Assembly (NCBI GenBank): GCA_004794785.1
Contig: SJOL01006404.1
Span: 158,779 to 222,778, forward strand
Direction: 5' to 3'
DNA from: Opisthorchis felineus
Lineage: Eukaryota; Platyhelminthes; Trematoda; Opisthorchiida; Opisthorchiidae
DNA: 64,000 bases
Position 1 is the stretch's first letter. Every line of letters begins with the position of its first letter. This document shows, one piece after another, positions 49,701-59,096 of this stretch. The notes under the pieces were generated by a model, which did no database searches, had not been told where the DNA came from, and saw only the letters and a program-made list of their open reading frames with translations. The position numbers and the translations under genes were made by a program.

Positions 49701-52604
49701 TTTCAGAGGTCATACCTGAAACATGAAATGCCAAGCTATGTTGGTTTGTAAAATATACTTGCACTGTAAGCATTATTTCGAAAATAACTCCGCTTTTGAG
49801 GAAAAGATTTAAATAAGTAAGCTGCAAGGATAAACGTGTCAAAACATCGACCAGTTTACATTGCGAATTCTTACAAAAAGTAATTACCAACCAAAAAGGC
49901 TTTTCACCTTTTAGCTTCAAAGATATCCTGCCAATGAGTTGGCGCCTGATAAAATATCCATCGTTCTATCCATAATCAACTTATAATCTATATATAATAT
50001 ATATATATACACCCATCTATCTACCAATCCGTCTGTCTCTCTGCCAATCTATCCACGACATGCCGTGAATCGACAGTATCGCGCAATATATGAAAAATCT
50101 GCACAAGGAAGTAGTTTCGTACAAAATAATTACTTTGTGAAAATAGTGCGAGTTCCACGTTTGTTGCTCTATTGCTCTTCTGAAATATCCAGTTTTTGTA
50201 GACCGCACAAACAGACTATTTTCAGGAGAAACAAACAGTTGGCCCCATCGTAAGCTTTCTCTAACAAAAAGGAGGATGGTATCTCTCACATAAACCACGA
50301 AGAATGAAATGGAAATCTACATGAAAGAGGAAGATTTACTGACTATTTTGCTGCTTGGCTAGAACTCACGAAATACTAGAAATTGATTTTAGTTTTTCTG
50401 CGACATGTGTGTGTACTAATAAAGTTGGGTATGATCCAATTACCATAACTCCGAATTTTCGTTGCCTCCCTACAAGATTCGGAGTACCGATGAAGTTGTT
50501 TACGGCTCATTCCACTACTTCACTATTTTATTATATTGGCAAATTGCAAAATACATTTCACCACTTATGCCTTCCCGTAGGCAAAGAGTGACCGAAAATA
50601 TGGTGCTTATTCTCATTACAGTCACGTGGTTGGTACAAACCTTTTATACAAACTTAAAATCAAACAAACGTATAACAGGTTGAAAGTTTTGCTTGAATAG
50701 AACGTGATTTTTTAAAATATGGAATGAAAAACACACTGCGGGTAGTGAACATACTGACGGTCTCTTCGCTAACTGTCACAAAGTCGAGATGATGGAGTGA
50801 TAATTGGCAACCCTTATTCAATTTAAGAGCAAATGAATCAAAAGTAATTTGCTCCTTTTGATTTAATTTCTAGCGATGGAAGAAACTTTTTGATCCAAAT
50901 AATACAGGACAAATCACATACGAACATTTTTGCGCGACACTCGGGATCAGCAAAAAGAAACGGATGTAAGTTAAAACTTTGGATTGCAACTTTACTTTTA
51001 TCGTTTATCGTTTATTCACCATCTTTTTTGAATGATACCCTCTTCCTCGAAAATTTCAACGTTTCTAATTGCCTGCTTGGACGAATTCCATTGAAAATTT
51101 ATAAAGAAAAGAATACCGACTATCTGCTTGAGGAATTTTCAGCAGTATCGAAATGCTGCTGGAAGTTCAGGTGTGCTGTGACAATACGCTTGAATAAACG
51201 CAACTTCTCACTTTACAACTTTGCCTGTGTCACCGGTTTGTGCACAGCCCAGCTGCATCCAGTTCGGACTAACTAGACTTATTCTGTCTTTGATTCGTGG
51301 CGCTGTGAAGTCACACACGCACACAACAAATCGCTTACATTGAATACGTCTGAAACCCCGTAACGTTATAACCTATTGAGCAAATCCAGAGTGATGACTC
51401 AAATGTTAAACGTGGTCAAGCAGAATTGGTTGTGGTTTGCTTTACCTAGTCACCTGTGGTGAGAAGTATAATAAGAATGTGAACACACATTCGCTTACTT
51501 CATATTGATGCCAAATGGCTAATGGCATAGAAAGCTGTATCTGTAACCTTCCTGCGCCTATTAACATGATAGACAAAAGAATACTGATAGACAAAAAAAT
51601 ATAATTGCCTAGTGAACCTACGTCCACTACGTCCACGCGGGCACAAGTGATGAAAGAGCTGATTTTGTAAGCATTCTGTGTTCTATTCCACTGAGGAAAC
51701 AAGCCAGTATATGCCATAACAGGCGTTAGTTCGGATGGCATGTTGGAAAGGGAGACGTCGACTTCCAGGCCCTACAGGATTTCATCCTGCATGTAAAAGT
51801 GGAAAGGCAGTGTATAGCTGCTCTGTCCTTGCTGATAATTAGAAGTGAAGAAAAATCCGGATCAAAATGTCATCAGCACTTTGCATTAAAAGATGAACAA
51901 CAGTCATAAAGCGGGTTGAGAGGAAACGTAGGTCATCATATTGCATATCTTTGGATTAATTGAAGACGGCTAACTTTGCGTTTTTCCGTAGATTTCTCAA
52001 CCTCCTCCCTATGTACGTCGTTCTTGATACCGCAGTTGCTTATAAATCTGCTTTCCTGTCATCTGTTGGCTGAGTGCCACCATTCAGTCGGCCCGGAGCG
52101 GATCCAAGGAGTAAGGAGTGGGTGGTACCGTGATACATTTCTTCGCAGTTAATTCTGATTCCGTCTTGTGTCACATGATATCGTAGCGGTTGAACAGACT
52201 GGTCCCATCAGACTATGATATCTTTCAATGTCCTGTTTCTGGCTTAGACAAATCCAATCCCTTTATCTCCTTTACCCCTAATTTCCTCTAGGGAGGTAGC
52301 CGCGAAAAAATCCCAAGTAGTTTTCTATCAAACAAATATGCCAGACACGATGAAAAATGATGTTCTAATGGTAGTCAGACAGCAATATCGAGCTGAGAAT
52401 CCTGACTCAAGCATGCCGGCCACTTTGATACAACTGGATGAAACATTTGGCCCACGATGGTATGGTCGAGTCATCCTGGACGCAAGCGACGAACACTTTC
52501 CCGGATCATATCTGAGTTACAGCTGTGATGGCGGCGTAAATAAATACGTTGTGTACAAGTTAGTGGAGGAAAAGAAAAAGAAACGCTGTTGCCCGTGTTG
52601 CTGA
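22613..52604 (+). CDS. Tegumental calcium-binding protein (EF-hand pair plus dynein-light-chain-like domain), three exons
   Basis: CDS is join(22613..22735, 50874..50965, 52292..52604), 528 nt, 175 residues. Residues 1-65 carry two EF-hand loops (D14-D25 and D48-H59). After a short basic linker (about 66-87), residues 88-165 form a dynein-light-chain-like domain with the family's W-Y and G-S-Y-L-S-Y features. This EF-hand plus DLC order is known from the flatworm TAL/CaBP proteins (schistosome 22.6-kDa antigen, Fasciola CaBPs), which are mostly tegument-associated calcium sensors of about 190 residues. This one is slightly short. Junctions are CCA/GTGAGT to TTTCTAG/CG (phase 0) and CGGAT/GTAAG to CCTCTAG/GG (phase 2), and the frame stays open throughout. 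Position 12 of both calcium loops is non-canonical (Asp, His), and the C-terminus ends KKKKRCCPCC. Family assignment is strong; paralogue identity, binding strength and membrane anchoring are inference. Confidence 0.88.
23437..23590 (-). mobile_element. Short Penelope-like element end with 14-bp target duplication
   Basis: AACAGTGTGGTCTG occurs at 23437-23450 and again at 23577-23590, bracketing 126 bp. The insert, read on the minus strand, contains CCACCCAACAGCGCACTGAAG and, at 23526-23496, a CTGAAGA...GACGAAAC motif. The same sequence recurs at 58981. CTGANGA and GAAA around a stem (GTCTCC/GGTGAC, one mismatch) match the hammerhead-like motif found in Penelope-like retroelement terminal repeats. 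No coding part remains. The insertion boundaries are directly visible; the family is inferred from recall of the motif. Confidence 0.6.
25697..25832 (-). repeat. tRNA-derived SINE in intron 1
   Basis: The minus strand gives an A-box-like GACAGAACGGTTAAG, then B box GGTTCGAGACC (25776-25766), then a tail containing GCTGATGATTGCCAATAGG and GAAACAACTGTATATG. The tail is shared with copies at 30235 and 51804. Head, internal promoter and tail together support a SINE. Confidence 0.65.
28504..29409 (-). pseudogene. Mutator-like (MULE) transposase fragment, inactivated
   Basis: Minus-strand reading starts MASEVASHAFVEKFEAFEKA at 29409, then shifts frame to a FAR1/WRKY-like segment: YYKCSRRP, two tandem stops, then TGCPVRFCLRR and FLEHNHKLS, the C-x-H-x-H pattern of FAR1-type DNA-binding domains. 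A helix-rich part follows (RRLTEDELGTCRALLKYG). After another stop and frame change comes a catalytic-core stretch, HMCFSRWQQIALFRRFPDVV then NADGTQATNRFG, whose DGT contains the first catalytic Asp of MULE transposases. A 36-nt intron then joins to YKLYTLLITDVMGTGRLVMY and AFLESEQFAPMRKLF, ending at a stop at 28504. The second and third catalytic residues are missing. Family call is good; it cannot make protein as it stands. Confidence 0.75.
28631..28666 (-). other. 36-nt intron inside the MULE remnant
   Basis: On the minus strand GTAAGT begins at 28666 and TGTAG ends at 28631. Removing exactly these 36 nt joins NRF-G to YKLYTLL in frame and restores a normal MULE catalytic-domain alignment. 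Unspliced, the same stretch contains three in-frame stops. Very short introns are known in flatworms. Confidence 0.7.
29927..30068 (+). CDS. Possible secreted-protein first exon nested in intron 1 (speculative)
   Basis: ATG at 29927 opens MAQLSLTFSILLVLIPLDLT, a plausible signal peptide, followed by a polar stretch (RQSKKSSMSI). After 47 codons the sequence reads T/GTAAGA, a good donor. No second exon was identified and chance ORFs of this size are common here. If real it would be a small secreted protein gene on the same strand as the host gene. Confidence 0.2.
30235..30356 (-). repeat. SINE copy in intron 1
   Basis: Aligns with 25697-25832 over its length: AATCATCAGCGTTGCG, AATCTCCGGAG, TCCGGCTAGTAGTTTAGCAC. 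The tail reads GAAGCAGCTGTATACTGCC on the minus strand. The B box is mutated. Confidence 0.6.
30577..30657. repeat. AT-rich low-complexity tract
   Basis: Repeated TACTAATATTTACTATTATT and ATATGATATATAATATAGTA words. Simple AT-rich DNA in intron 1, near the SINE at 30235. Confidence 0.7.
31149..31171. repeat. Short tandem repeat, 10-bp unit
   Basis: CACAAATTTT is repeated slightly over two times. Similar two-copy micro-tandems occur at about 38740-38759 (CAGATCGTC), 25630-25652 (ATCTTAGTGGG) and 46681-46701 (TGAATATT). Confidence 0.6.
32393..32493 (-). repeat. Hammerhead-family core fragment, copy 5
   Basis: Reverse-oriented core, preceded on the plus strand by CATTCAGTTGCCTGG, the same left flank as the 11039 core. 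The plus strand reads GAGAGATTCAGCTGGGTTCC and then AGGTGAGTCTCTCGC. No ribozyme is attached. It lies inside intron 1. Chance ORFs overlap it on both strands. Confidence 0.75.
32494..38850. other. Intron 1 interior without recognised features
   Basis: Short ORFs only. I recognised no exon, RNA gene or dispersed repeat here. Confidence 0.5.
38851..39110 (+). repeat. Hammerhead-bearing repeat family, copy 3 (diverged)
   Basis: Begins TCTCGAATATTGTACCAACT, matching the flank near 10974. An inverted core follows at 38910-38992, clearly decayed, and then a ribozyme remnant at 39046-39089. The order, inverted core then hammerhead, matches the right half of copy 2 read on its minus strand. This is the oldest-looking copy in the window. 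Confidence 0.6.
39046..39089 (+). ncRNA. Decayed hammerhead ribozyme, copy 3
   Basis: CTGATGA (39052-39058) and GAAA (39074-39077) are intact and followed by ACCGGT, a perfect palindrome at the stem III position, then C17 at 39083 and GTGGAC. Stem I (GCCTGC/GTGGAC) has one mismatch and two wobbles. Stem II is lost (one A-T pair remains), so activity is unlikely. The ACCGGT palindrome suggests the ancestral stem III was self-complementary. Confidence 0.55.
40084..40241 (+). CDS. Possible short secreted cysteine-rich exon nested in intron 1 (speculative)
   Basis: ATG at 40084 gives MHFFLLFKVIFIFVTEAHYD, signal-peptide-like, then four cysteines ending CPSCNRC. The frame meets AG/GTAAAA at 40241. 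The frame is open upstream to 39979, so the start is uncertain. No partner exon was recognised. Confidence 0.17.
42669..42770 (-). repeat. SINE copy in intron 1
   Basis: Minus-strand GGAGTTCGACCG is a weakened B box. The tail (AATAATGATGCCAGTACAGTAG and on) resembles the tails at 25697 and 30235. It shares blocks with the copy at 5303. Confidence 0.5.
42771..47210. other. Intron 1 interior without recognised features
   Basis: Short unrecognised ORFs, for example around 44000-45010 and 45100-45480 on both strands. No family match and no repeat copy identified. Confidence 0.5.
47211..47257. repeat. Perfect 13-bp hairpin
   Basis: TACACTCTAGTTT at 47211-47223 is exactly complementary to AAACTAGAGTGTA at 47245-47257, with a 21-nt T-rich loop. 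It could be the remnant of a foldback element or a transposon footprint. No flanking duplication was recognised. Confidence 0.6.
49981..50060. repeat. TA-dinucleotide tract followed by CTAT/CTGT microsatellite-like sequence
   Basis: TATATATAATATATATATATA is followed by CATCTATCTACC and GTCTGTCTCTCTG. Simple-sequence DNA in intron 1, no coding potential. Confidence 0.75.
50874..50965 (+). CDS. Exon 2: EF-hand 2
   Basis: Encodes residues 42-71 and two bases of codon 72, starting R-W-K-K-L-F-D. The second loop (D48 to H59) has Asn at positions 3 and 4, Thr at 5, Gly at 6 and Ile at 8. It carries His at position 12, where a bidentate Glu is normal, so calcium binding here may be weak or lost. 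The acceptor is TTTCTAG after a pyrimidine-rich tract and the donor is GTAAGT-like (GTAAG). The exon is 92 nt and links in phase with both neighbours. It is easily missed because an unrelated frame stays open across it. Confidence 0.87.
50966..52291 (+). other. Intron 2 of the calcium-binding gene (1,326 bp)
   Basis: Begins GTAAGT-like and ends CCTCTAG. It interrupts codon 72 (phase 2), between EF-hand 2 and the DLC-like domain. The linker it leaves is short for the family, so a small alternative exon here cannot be excluded, but none is needed to keep frame. It contains a decayed SINE tail at 51804-51861. Confidence 0.8.
51804..51861 (-). repeat. SINE tail fragment in intron 2
   Basis: AAGGCAGTGTATAGCTGCTC on the plus strand matches AAGGCAGTATACAGCTGCTT at 30235, followed by a decayed GCTGATAATTAG and AATCCGG. 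Only the tail is recognisable. Confidence 0.45.
52292..52604 (+). CDS. Exon 3: dynein-light-chain-like domain and cysteine tail
   Basis: Starts after acceptor CCTCTAG and completes codon 72 (Met). It reads E-V-A-A-K-K-S-Q, then a DLC-like domain from M88 (M-P-D-T-M-K-N-D-V-L), including P-R-W-Y-G-R-V and P-G-S-Y-L-S-Y-S. In this family the domain resembles DYNLL and may mediate dimerisation or partner binding. An insertion (about A-S-D-E-H-F-P) sits before the G-S-Y motif. The last ten residues are KKKKRCCPCC, then TGA at 52602-52604. The ATG at 52338 is internal: the frame is open back to the splice acceptor and matches the family linker. Confidence 0.9.
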
Positions 52605-52828
52605 ACACTCACGGGCCTTACCAATGAACTCCATTTTGCTACCAGAACTAAAGCAAATACGGTGTCCTGAATAACAGCTAACCAGTTTTTAATCCAGGTT
52701 TCATCCAAGCAACCCACACGGTACACACCCAACAAACCGTTTCATGCCAGCTAAAGTGACCGATTTGTACATAACTAATAACCTCCCATCTAGTGTTATC
52801 AATGCTGAACAACGAAGAGCTGCAATGC

Positions 52829-52834
52829 AATAAA
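52829..52834 (+). terminator. Polyadenylation signal AATAAA of the calcium-binding gene
   Basis: An exact AATAAA lies about 225 nt after the stop codon and is followed within 10-40 nt by T- and GT-rich sequence (CTGTTTCGTTTGT, then CCGTTTTCTTTG), the usual downstream element. Cleavage is expected near 52845-52860. This is the first canonical signal after the stop. Confidence 0.7.
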
Positions 52835-52859
52835 AACTGTTTCGTTTGTATATCCGTTT

Positions 52860-55800
52860 TCTTTGACTTGTTATGGTTCGACTTGGATAAGGATGAGGTC
52901 CCCGACTTACAACTGCATATGCACGCCATTTTAACAAGCGATTGCGAAAACCATCCGTTCAAGGGCTTTCCACGTACCAACTATAATCGGCGGGTACATC
53001 TTGTACATTTAGCTGTCTGTTTGAATAAACATATTCATTGTCTGTTGCCCGTCTTGCGATTTCTTTTGTTTGAGAATCCTACTAAAAACCTCCTTTATGT
53101 TGAAGCTAAAAGATGCAGAGGCTCTATTAAAAGAGTGAATACATTAAGACGAATGAAATATACGCTCATATTAGTCAGTATTCTCATCAATAAGAGCCGA
53201 GTATAGTGGATCTTAGTCACAATGTCCTTTCACAAGAAGTCACAGTCCGCATATTTTTATTAACGCCTGCCGATTCACATTTTTAAAAGGAAAGCAGTGT
53301 TATGAAATCTTACCAACAACGAGCAAGTCAGTCACCAATGAATAACCGACCATATCTTGTTCCTGCTGAATGTTGCAACCGAAGTATCTTTGTAGATGAC
53401 CGAACGCAAGTACATTGGATGTGATCTGCAATCCTTTAAGTGTGAGATCTATGGAAAGCGCATATTATCATTTCAGTGCAATCTTATGGTGTTATATCAG
53501 TGAATGCCAATTGGTGCTCGATACTCTTTTCTACCGGAGCTTTGCTGAGTGGAAAATCACAATGAACAATCGGGTCAGACTTTTTCATTTTGTTAGCACT
53601 GACATTAGAGTGCTATCTTTTACCATCTTTAGCCGTGTGACGTAAAACATGTGGATTTGTACAAGAAAGGGATCGGAACAAAGTGGGATGAACAAACGGT
53701 TGCCGGCTAACCATGTGAACCAGGTATTTTGTGTCAGCTAACTCTGCGCACAAGACGAACTAGTGAGCACGGCGTCAGCAACACAGGTAGTTTAGGCCTC
53801 TATTTGCGCACCGAGACAAGATGCGAACCTTTTGATGGCTTCTGTGCGGAATGTGCCTGAAAATTCATATTCACTGGTCAGGATTTGACTCATATACTTT
53901 CGAAGTTTGCTGTGCTTTTGCCTAATGGATGTGTCGCGTGTTTAACCACGCGCCCTGATAGATGTCGGTTCGTTCTCCCGATGTTGGTGTCCCTGCAAAT
54001 ACAAGAGAACTGGGAGTTTGCAACTAGTCTGTTGTGTGTGCCTATCTAGTGGAAAAACTCTTCTTTCCAGCTTTGCGTAATATAAGTTTCTTATATCTAA
54101 TGACGCTTAACTTCGATGAGGCTCTATGAATGTGGCTTAACAGAATCTATGTCAGCAATTATTCGGCTTTTATCTTATCGTGGATTCAGATTCCTGTTGG
54201 CTTATAGAATACTGCTGTCACCGGAAAGCGTTTGTAAGCAATCGTCCAAAGACTGCAGAGGTGTCATTACTGACAGCTTTAGGCTGACTTGCATAAAAAG
54301 TGTATCTCTACCTACCATAATTTCGCAATTTTAAAGGTTCATTCAAGAAAGGCAAAACGGACTCCGAACCTATATTCGGACGACACACGCAGGATTTTGT
54401 GAACGTGGTCTGGAAATTAACAGAAATTATCACTCCGTTTAACATTTGTGATAGTAAAAACATCCAAATGGTGTGTTGCAGTCTTCCTCTCAGTCATTCC
54501 TAAGACGTCTAGTACGGCAGCGCAAATGTAGCTCCTCCAACTTATCAGACCCGATGTAATCGAACACTTCAGTTTTAGTTGATACATGTAGGTAGGAAGA
54601 GCAGATCGGCGCCTACTGGAGAACGTGGCTGAAAATAGCGTAGCAAAAAGATCATACGTCAAACCGTCACATAGTGATTTTAACCGACAGACGCACCATG
54701 CATACATTTCACCAGATAAATGTCTCAGAGTAGTTTCGTGAACTATTACAAAAGGTGAAAGTAAATAGGTCTCTATGTGGGACCATACTCATCAGAAGTC
54801 ACCATCAAGCATGGTGCGCACAGGCTGCACCGTGTGCGCAGAAGCGTTGAAGCTGAAAGTCTTTTGAACCATGGCCGATGATAGACCCTGAACAAGTGTG
54901 TTAAAATACTGTTGTACCCTTAACTGAATAGTTGTGTGGCAAGTGTCAGTTGTCTTACGCAGAGCACCATGCTAATCATTTTCGTACGAAGTTAAGTAGA
55001 TAGACGCTGGACCTGCTTCACAAATTGCACGACCTTGCCGATGAGGTATCTGAATAGGGAGGGTTATAAGCGACGTTGTGCATACGTGAGTAAAACAGTA
55101 TGTAACATATTTAAGAGGCGACACATAATTGTGTATTCGTCAGATAAATGAGTTTTAGCCCTCGTCTGAGCTGAAAAAATTCCATATTAGGTAGGTTGAC
55201 TAAAACGATGGGAAACAGTACAAAATGACAGTGAATAAATAAGAGTCAGCAAACTTACATATTAAAATGTGAGGAAAACTAAGTGGGAATAGCCCCTCTA
55301 GGGAAAAACAGGATATCCTCAGCATTGCGGAGATGGTTCTAAGGTCAGCAGTCCCAACTAAGGTAGAGAAAAATTCACGCCTAGGCATTTGAGGCAGTTG
55401 GAGCCAGGAAATACGTAAACTCAGTTAATGGAATGCTCTATGGATTCGTCCGTACTCAGTGCAAGGATAAAGCAAGATTTGAAGTGGTAATTTTACGCAT
55501 TTAAAGAAGATTGATGGAACGATATCAGATAAAATTGGCTCAAAACGATCAACATTGAGTGGGAAATAAATAGCGGAACAAAACATTCTCAGAAGCATAA
55601 GTAAACAGTTTGGCAGGGCGAGACCCTCGATGACCCTCCATATAATGCATGAAAGAAATGGAAAAAATCATCTTGAAGAACTACAGCGTTACTTGGAAGG
55701 GGCAAGGCGCACTGTTGTCTCACTTTCATGCACTGGAACCGATAGGAAAAATAACTAGTCAGCCAGCCAAGCAAAAAAGAGCACTTGTTAAGATACAGCT

Positions 55801-58800
55801 GACGTAGAAAGAGTTGCCTTCCAACAGTAACCAACATATATGGAAAACCAAAGCAAACACTTATTCATAGATTTATTTTTGTCCATAGACGATGCAGTGA
55901 AACGAACAGGGAGATTTACTGCAATTTGTTCACCCAAATAGCAGGGTCTAGAGAAATAAGATATGTGGTCGGAAATATCACGTAGTACCATCTTTTGTAT
56001 GGTCTTCAATAAGGCTGAAGAAGAAGTTATCCGATTAAGAACGCTCTTAACTCAAACGTTTCTTTAAACTCGATACAGCACACTAAAGAAATGCGGATTA
56101 TTAATGTTACTTGCAGCCCCACTTAGCTCATCAGCATCTCATTTGAGTAAGTGAAGGACTTTGCTATCATAGCTGGATAAACCTGTTAATAAACAAGATT
56201 TGAGCACACATATCAAATGTTCTTGAGACTTCAAGTAGATGCCGCATTTTGGAAAATAATAAAACCAAGGATGTTTGGGGGTTCTGCAAAGTCACAAAGA
56301 TATTTAAAAATCCCAAATCAGGGCAGTGAGCATTCTTATCAAACCTGCTCTTAGAAGGTACATTAATGCGGCCCCACATATCCATTATTGAGTCCAGGCT
56401 CAGCAGCTTGGAAAAGTGAACATACTTTGACTTGTTTGCTTTCGTTCCTATCAGTGAACTGATTTAAGTCAGGACAGTGTGGCATTTACTCCTGTTTTCG
56501 ATGTCGTTTGAGGTCAGCACAATTAACCAGTCTGTTGGGGCAAAATAACTTCTGCAAAGGGAAAAGATTAGTTTGGATGATTAAAAACTGCATTTCTTTT
56601 AAGATTGAAAGTGGCTGAGGAAGCATTGCTTAGAGAATGTAAGTACAACTGGGGAGACAGGAGCTACAACAGAACCTTCTAAAAACTCTTGCGTGGAATT
56701 CATAATACCAAAGGGCATCCACAACAAGCAAAACCACTTGAGTAGCTAGAGGAAGTGCACAGAGCTCGCAACGGTACAAAGTAAAAGAATTAGTAAATAT
56801 GTTATCCAGTTGGATCCCATTCCCTTTTGGCTCACGGACCATGCCATGGGGACCTGAAAGAAGACAAGGTTTGGGGATGACCCATTTAAAGTCAAATGTA
56901 ATGATAAAAAGATTACCGGGGACCGGCAAACCTGGTGAAACTAGAGGAAAACATAAAACTTAGTTAACAGGATTGTGCAGAAAACCACAGAACACAGTCG
57001 GTTACTTAGCACACACAATAAGGTTGAAAAAGACCTTGAGCAGATGCCGCTGCTGAAGGAACAGCTAGCAAACTGCTGAACCGCAAATCTTGAACCACTG
57101 ACAGGAAAGTACTGTGAAGAAATTAACTTTCTGAAACCAGCCGTAAATTATCACGCGTGATAACCGTCGGTCTGGCATTGACAAACGCAGTAAGGGTGAG
57201 GGACATCCTCGATACATAAGCACGAAATAACCCGTGACGCCAGCCCCTGAATTACCACTTTGTTGAGCAAGGTGGAACGAGTTTATCTATTCAAGTTTGA
57301 GCTAAGAGAGGAAATCCCGAAAAAGCTTCACTAACGTCGTTAGTCCGGTAAGACAAGTTACTGTTCAAGGCATGTCACATAACAAACTTTAAGCGATAAC
57401 GTCGTAAATGATAATTAGATAGTGACTGCAATCCAAAGAGCGCAGGTCTGAAATTTGTACGCTTTCTACTGTTGATAACGCATGTAGAAGCGCAAAGCGG
57501 TTAGACGGAACTAAACGACTATTTTGTTTACACACACTTCAGGACTGATTCACAGATCTATTACACTGAGCAGGAATGCACTTCAGCAAAGATAATGCAG
57601 CAACAGCTATCTCGGGATTTCTGCAGGACAGGTCAAATCCGCACTCTGCTAAACACAATTGGCTGCTAGTTGGTTGCAAAAAATCCATGAAGGTACGCAT
57701 ACAGTAGTCCCCCTTAAAGGAACTACCAATCGTCAGTTAAGACCAGTTCACTTCGACCCCGTGAGATTTGACTTAAAATTTGTACAATCCGATAGATTGA
57801 TTCTGTACCCAACATGAAAACTACCATGAAGCAAAATACCATCATGACGAACATGACTGTGCAAATTTTTTGCGCCACCCATCGACTGCGATTCATCTCC
57901 TCTAAATATATGTCTCTCTAAAGAGTACAACTGCATACTTGTATTCTCCTCGGATGCCACTCGAAAGGAGTGAACAAAGGTGGCTTCCCTGTAAGCTGGC
58001 AACTTCAGGCGGGACCTTAATCTATAAAGACGCCGCAGAAGCCAAGAAAAATGGGTTTTTAACAACTGGACGTTTTCCACTGTGATGGGTGCATAAAATT
58101 TCACATTTTCAGCTCTTAGGGATTGCTACAAAACAGAATGTTGAAACAGAATATCGCTTCGTGATGCCACACCATATGCATCAGTTACACCACCGGTGTT
58201 TTGTAGCCTGGATCTTGGAATTGCACCTCAATGGAACAGAGTTATCACGTCATACGTAGACGCAAAGCCTTACAAAAGTCTGAGCGCTCGGCTTGCATCA
58301 TCAGATATTACGCCTTCCCTGACTTTTTCCTACTGGAATTAATTTACAGGATCTGCTCTTTCTTTTATAATCCCATGGTTCTGCGTCGAATTTCCTGTCC
58401 TGACATCTAACTTGTGTTAGCCGACCTAATATGATCAGCATAGAATATGAACAACATTTCGGCGGAATCAAACACGGTGCTCCCAATGGGGCGTTCTTTG
58501 TGACTGGAATGCAAAATAAGTAAGTAATATTCAATCATAAGCTTAAATAGCCAAGTGTGTATACAGTTCGACAGGAGAGTCCGGTATCTAGTCGTGACAT
58601 ATGCCCTGACAAACATATATCGCTCTCGGTGTCTAATTGGTCTGTCGAAACGAGTAACGCAGTTTAAGAGCTAGGACTCTTTTGGTAAACTACTGGCCAT
58701 GCAGCATGTAACGATGGTTGTATTAAATTCTAGGATTCTAAACCAAATAGTTCGCATTGGATGGTTTCGGGTGATTGCGATTGGAGAAGTATACTAGAAA

Positions 58801-58969
58801 ACCCGTATAAACACATTGAAAAAAGTGGACAAATTACGACAAGCTTTCTAAGTGTCAGATGTGTTATTCTGAAAAGCCCGGGTCCGGTACAACTCACCAT
58901 CATGTGTCTAACAGATCCCTACGAGGCGTGTTTACTCCGGCAAGGTCTCAGTCAAAAAGTTGCAGCATT
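52860..58969. other. No supported gene downstream of the calcium-binding gene
   Basis: Short unrecognised ORFs; nothing that repeats elsewhere in the window was noticed. The next recognisable element is the Penelope-like fragment at 58970. Confidence 0.5.
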
Positions 58970-59096
58970 AGGTGAGCCACCCACCCAACAGCGCACTGAA
59001 GATGTCTCCTCGAATGGTGACGAAACGTTTGCAAATCAATTGCCAAGCTCGGCGAACAGATCAACAGCCACCTGATCAATTACCAAGGTGAGCCAC
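58970..59096 (+). mobile_element. Second short Penelope-like element end with 11-bp direct repeats
   Basis: AGGTGAGCCAC flanks the insert at 58970-58980 and 59086-59096. The roughly 85-bp shared block is nearly identical to the copy at 23451, including CTGAAGATGTCTCC and GACGAAACGTTTGC (58996-59026). The same orientation-specific truncation suggests repeated insertion of a short end fragment. An ORF crosses it, which I regard as chance. Confidence 0.6.

Larger units (their letters stand above)
22736..50873 (+). other. Intron 1 of the calcium-binding gene (about 28.1 kb)
   Basis: A GT-AG intron separating EF-hand 1 from EF-hand 2 at phase 0. It holds a Penelope-like fragment, SINEs, a decayed MULE transposase, copies of the hammerhead repeat family, AT-rich tracts and hairpins. 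I see no convincing extra exon of the host gene, and exons 1 and 2 join without loss of the expected EF-hand spacing. Such a large intron in a 528-nt CDS fits the long, repeat-filled introns of large-genome flukes. Confidence 0.8.

Noticed and set aside
50890..51276. 128-codon ORF across exon 2
   Set aside because: A different frame overlapping the true EF-hand exon and its donor; no domain recognised.
52338..52604. Stand-alone dynein light chain gene starting at the ATG at 52338
   Set aside because: The frame is open upstream to a good splice acceptor at 52291 and joins two EF-hand exons in phase, so this ATG is internal (Met88).
58761..59075. 104-codon ORF including the Penelope-like fragment
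   Set aside because: The apparent similarity to the reading at 23309-23605 comes from the shared non-coding repeat, not from a conserved protein.
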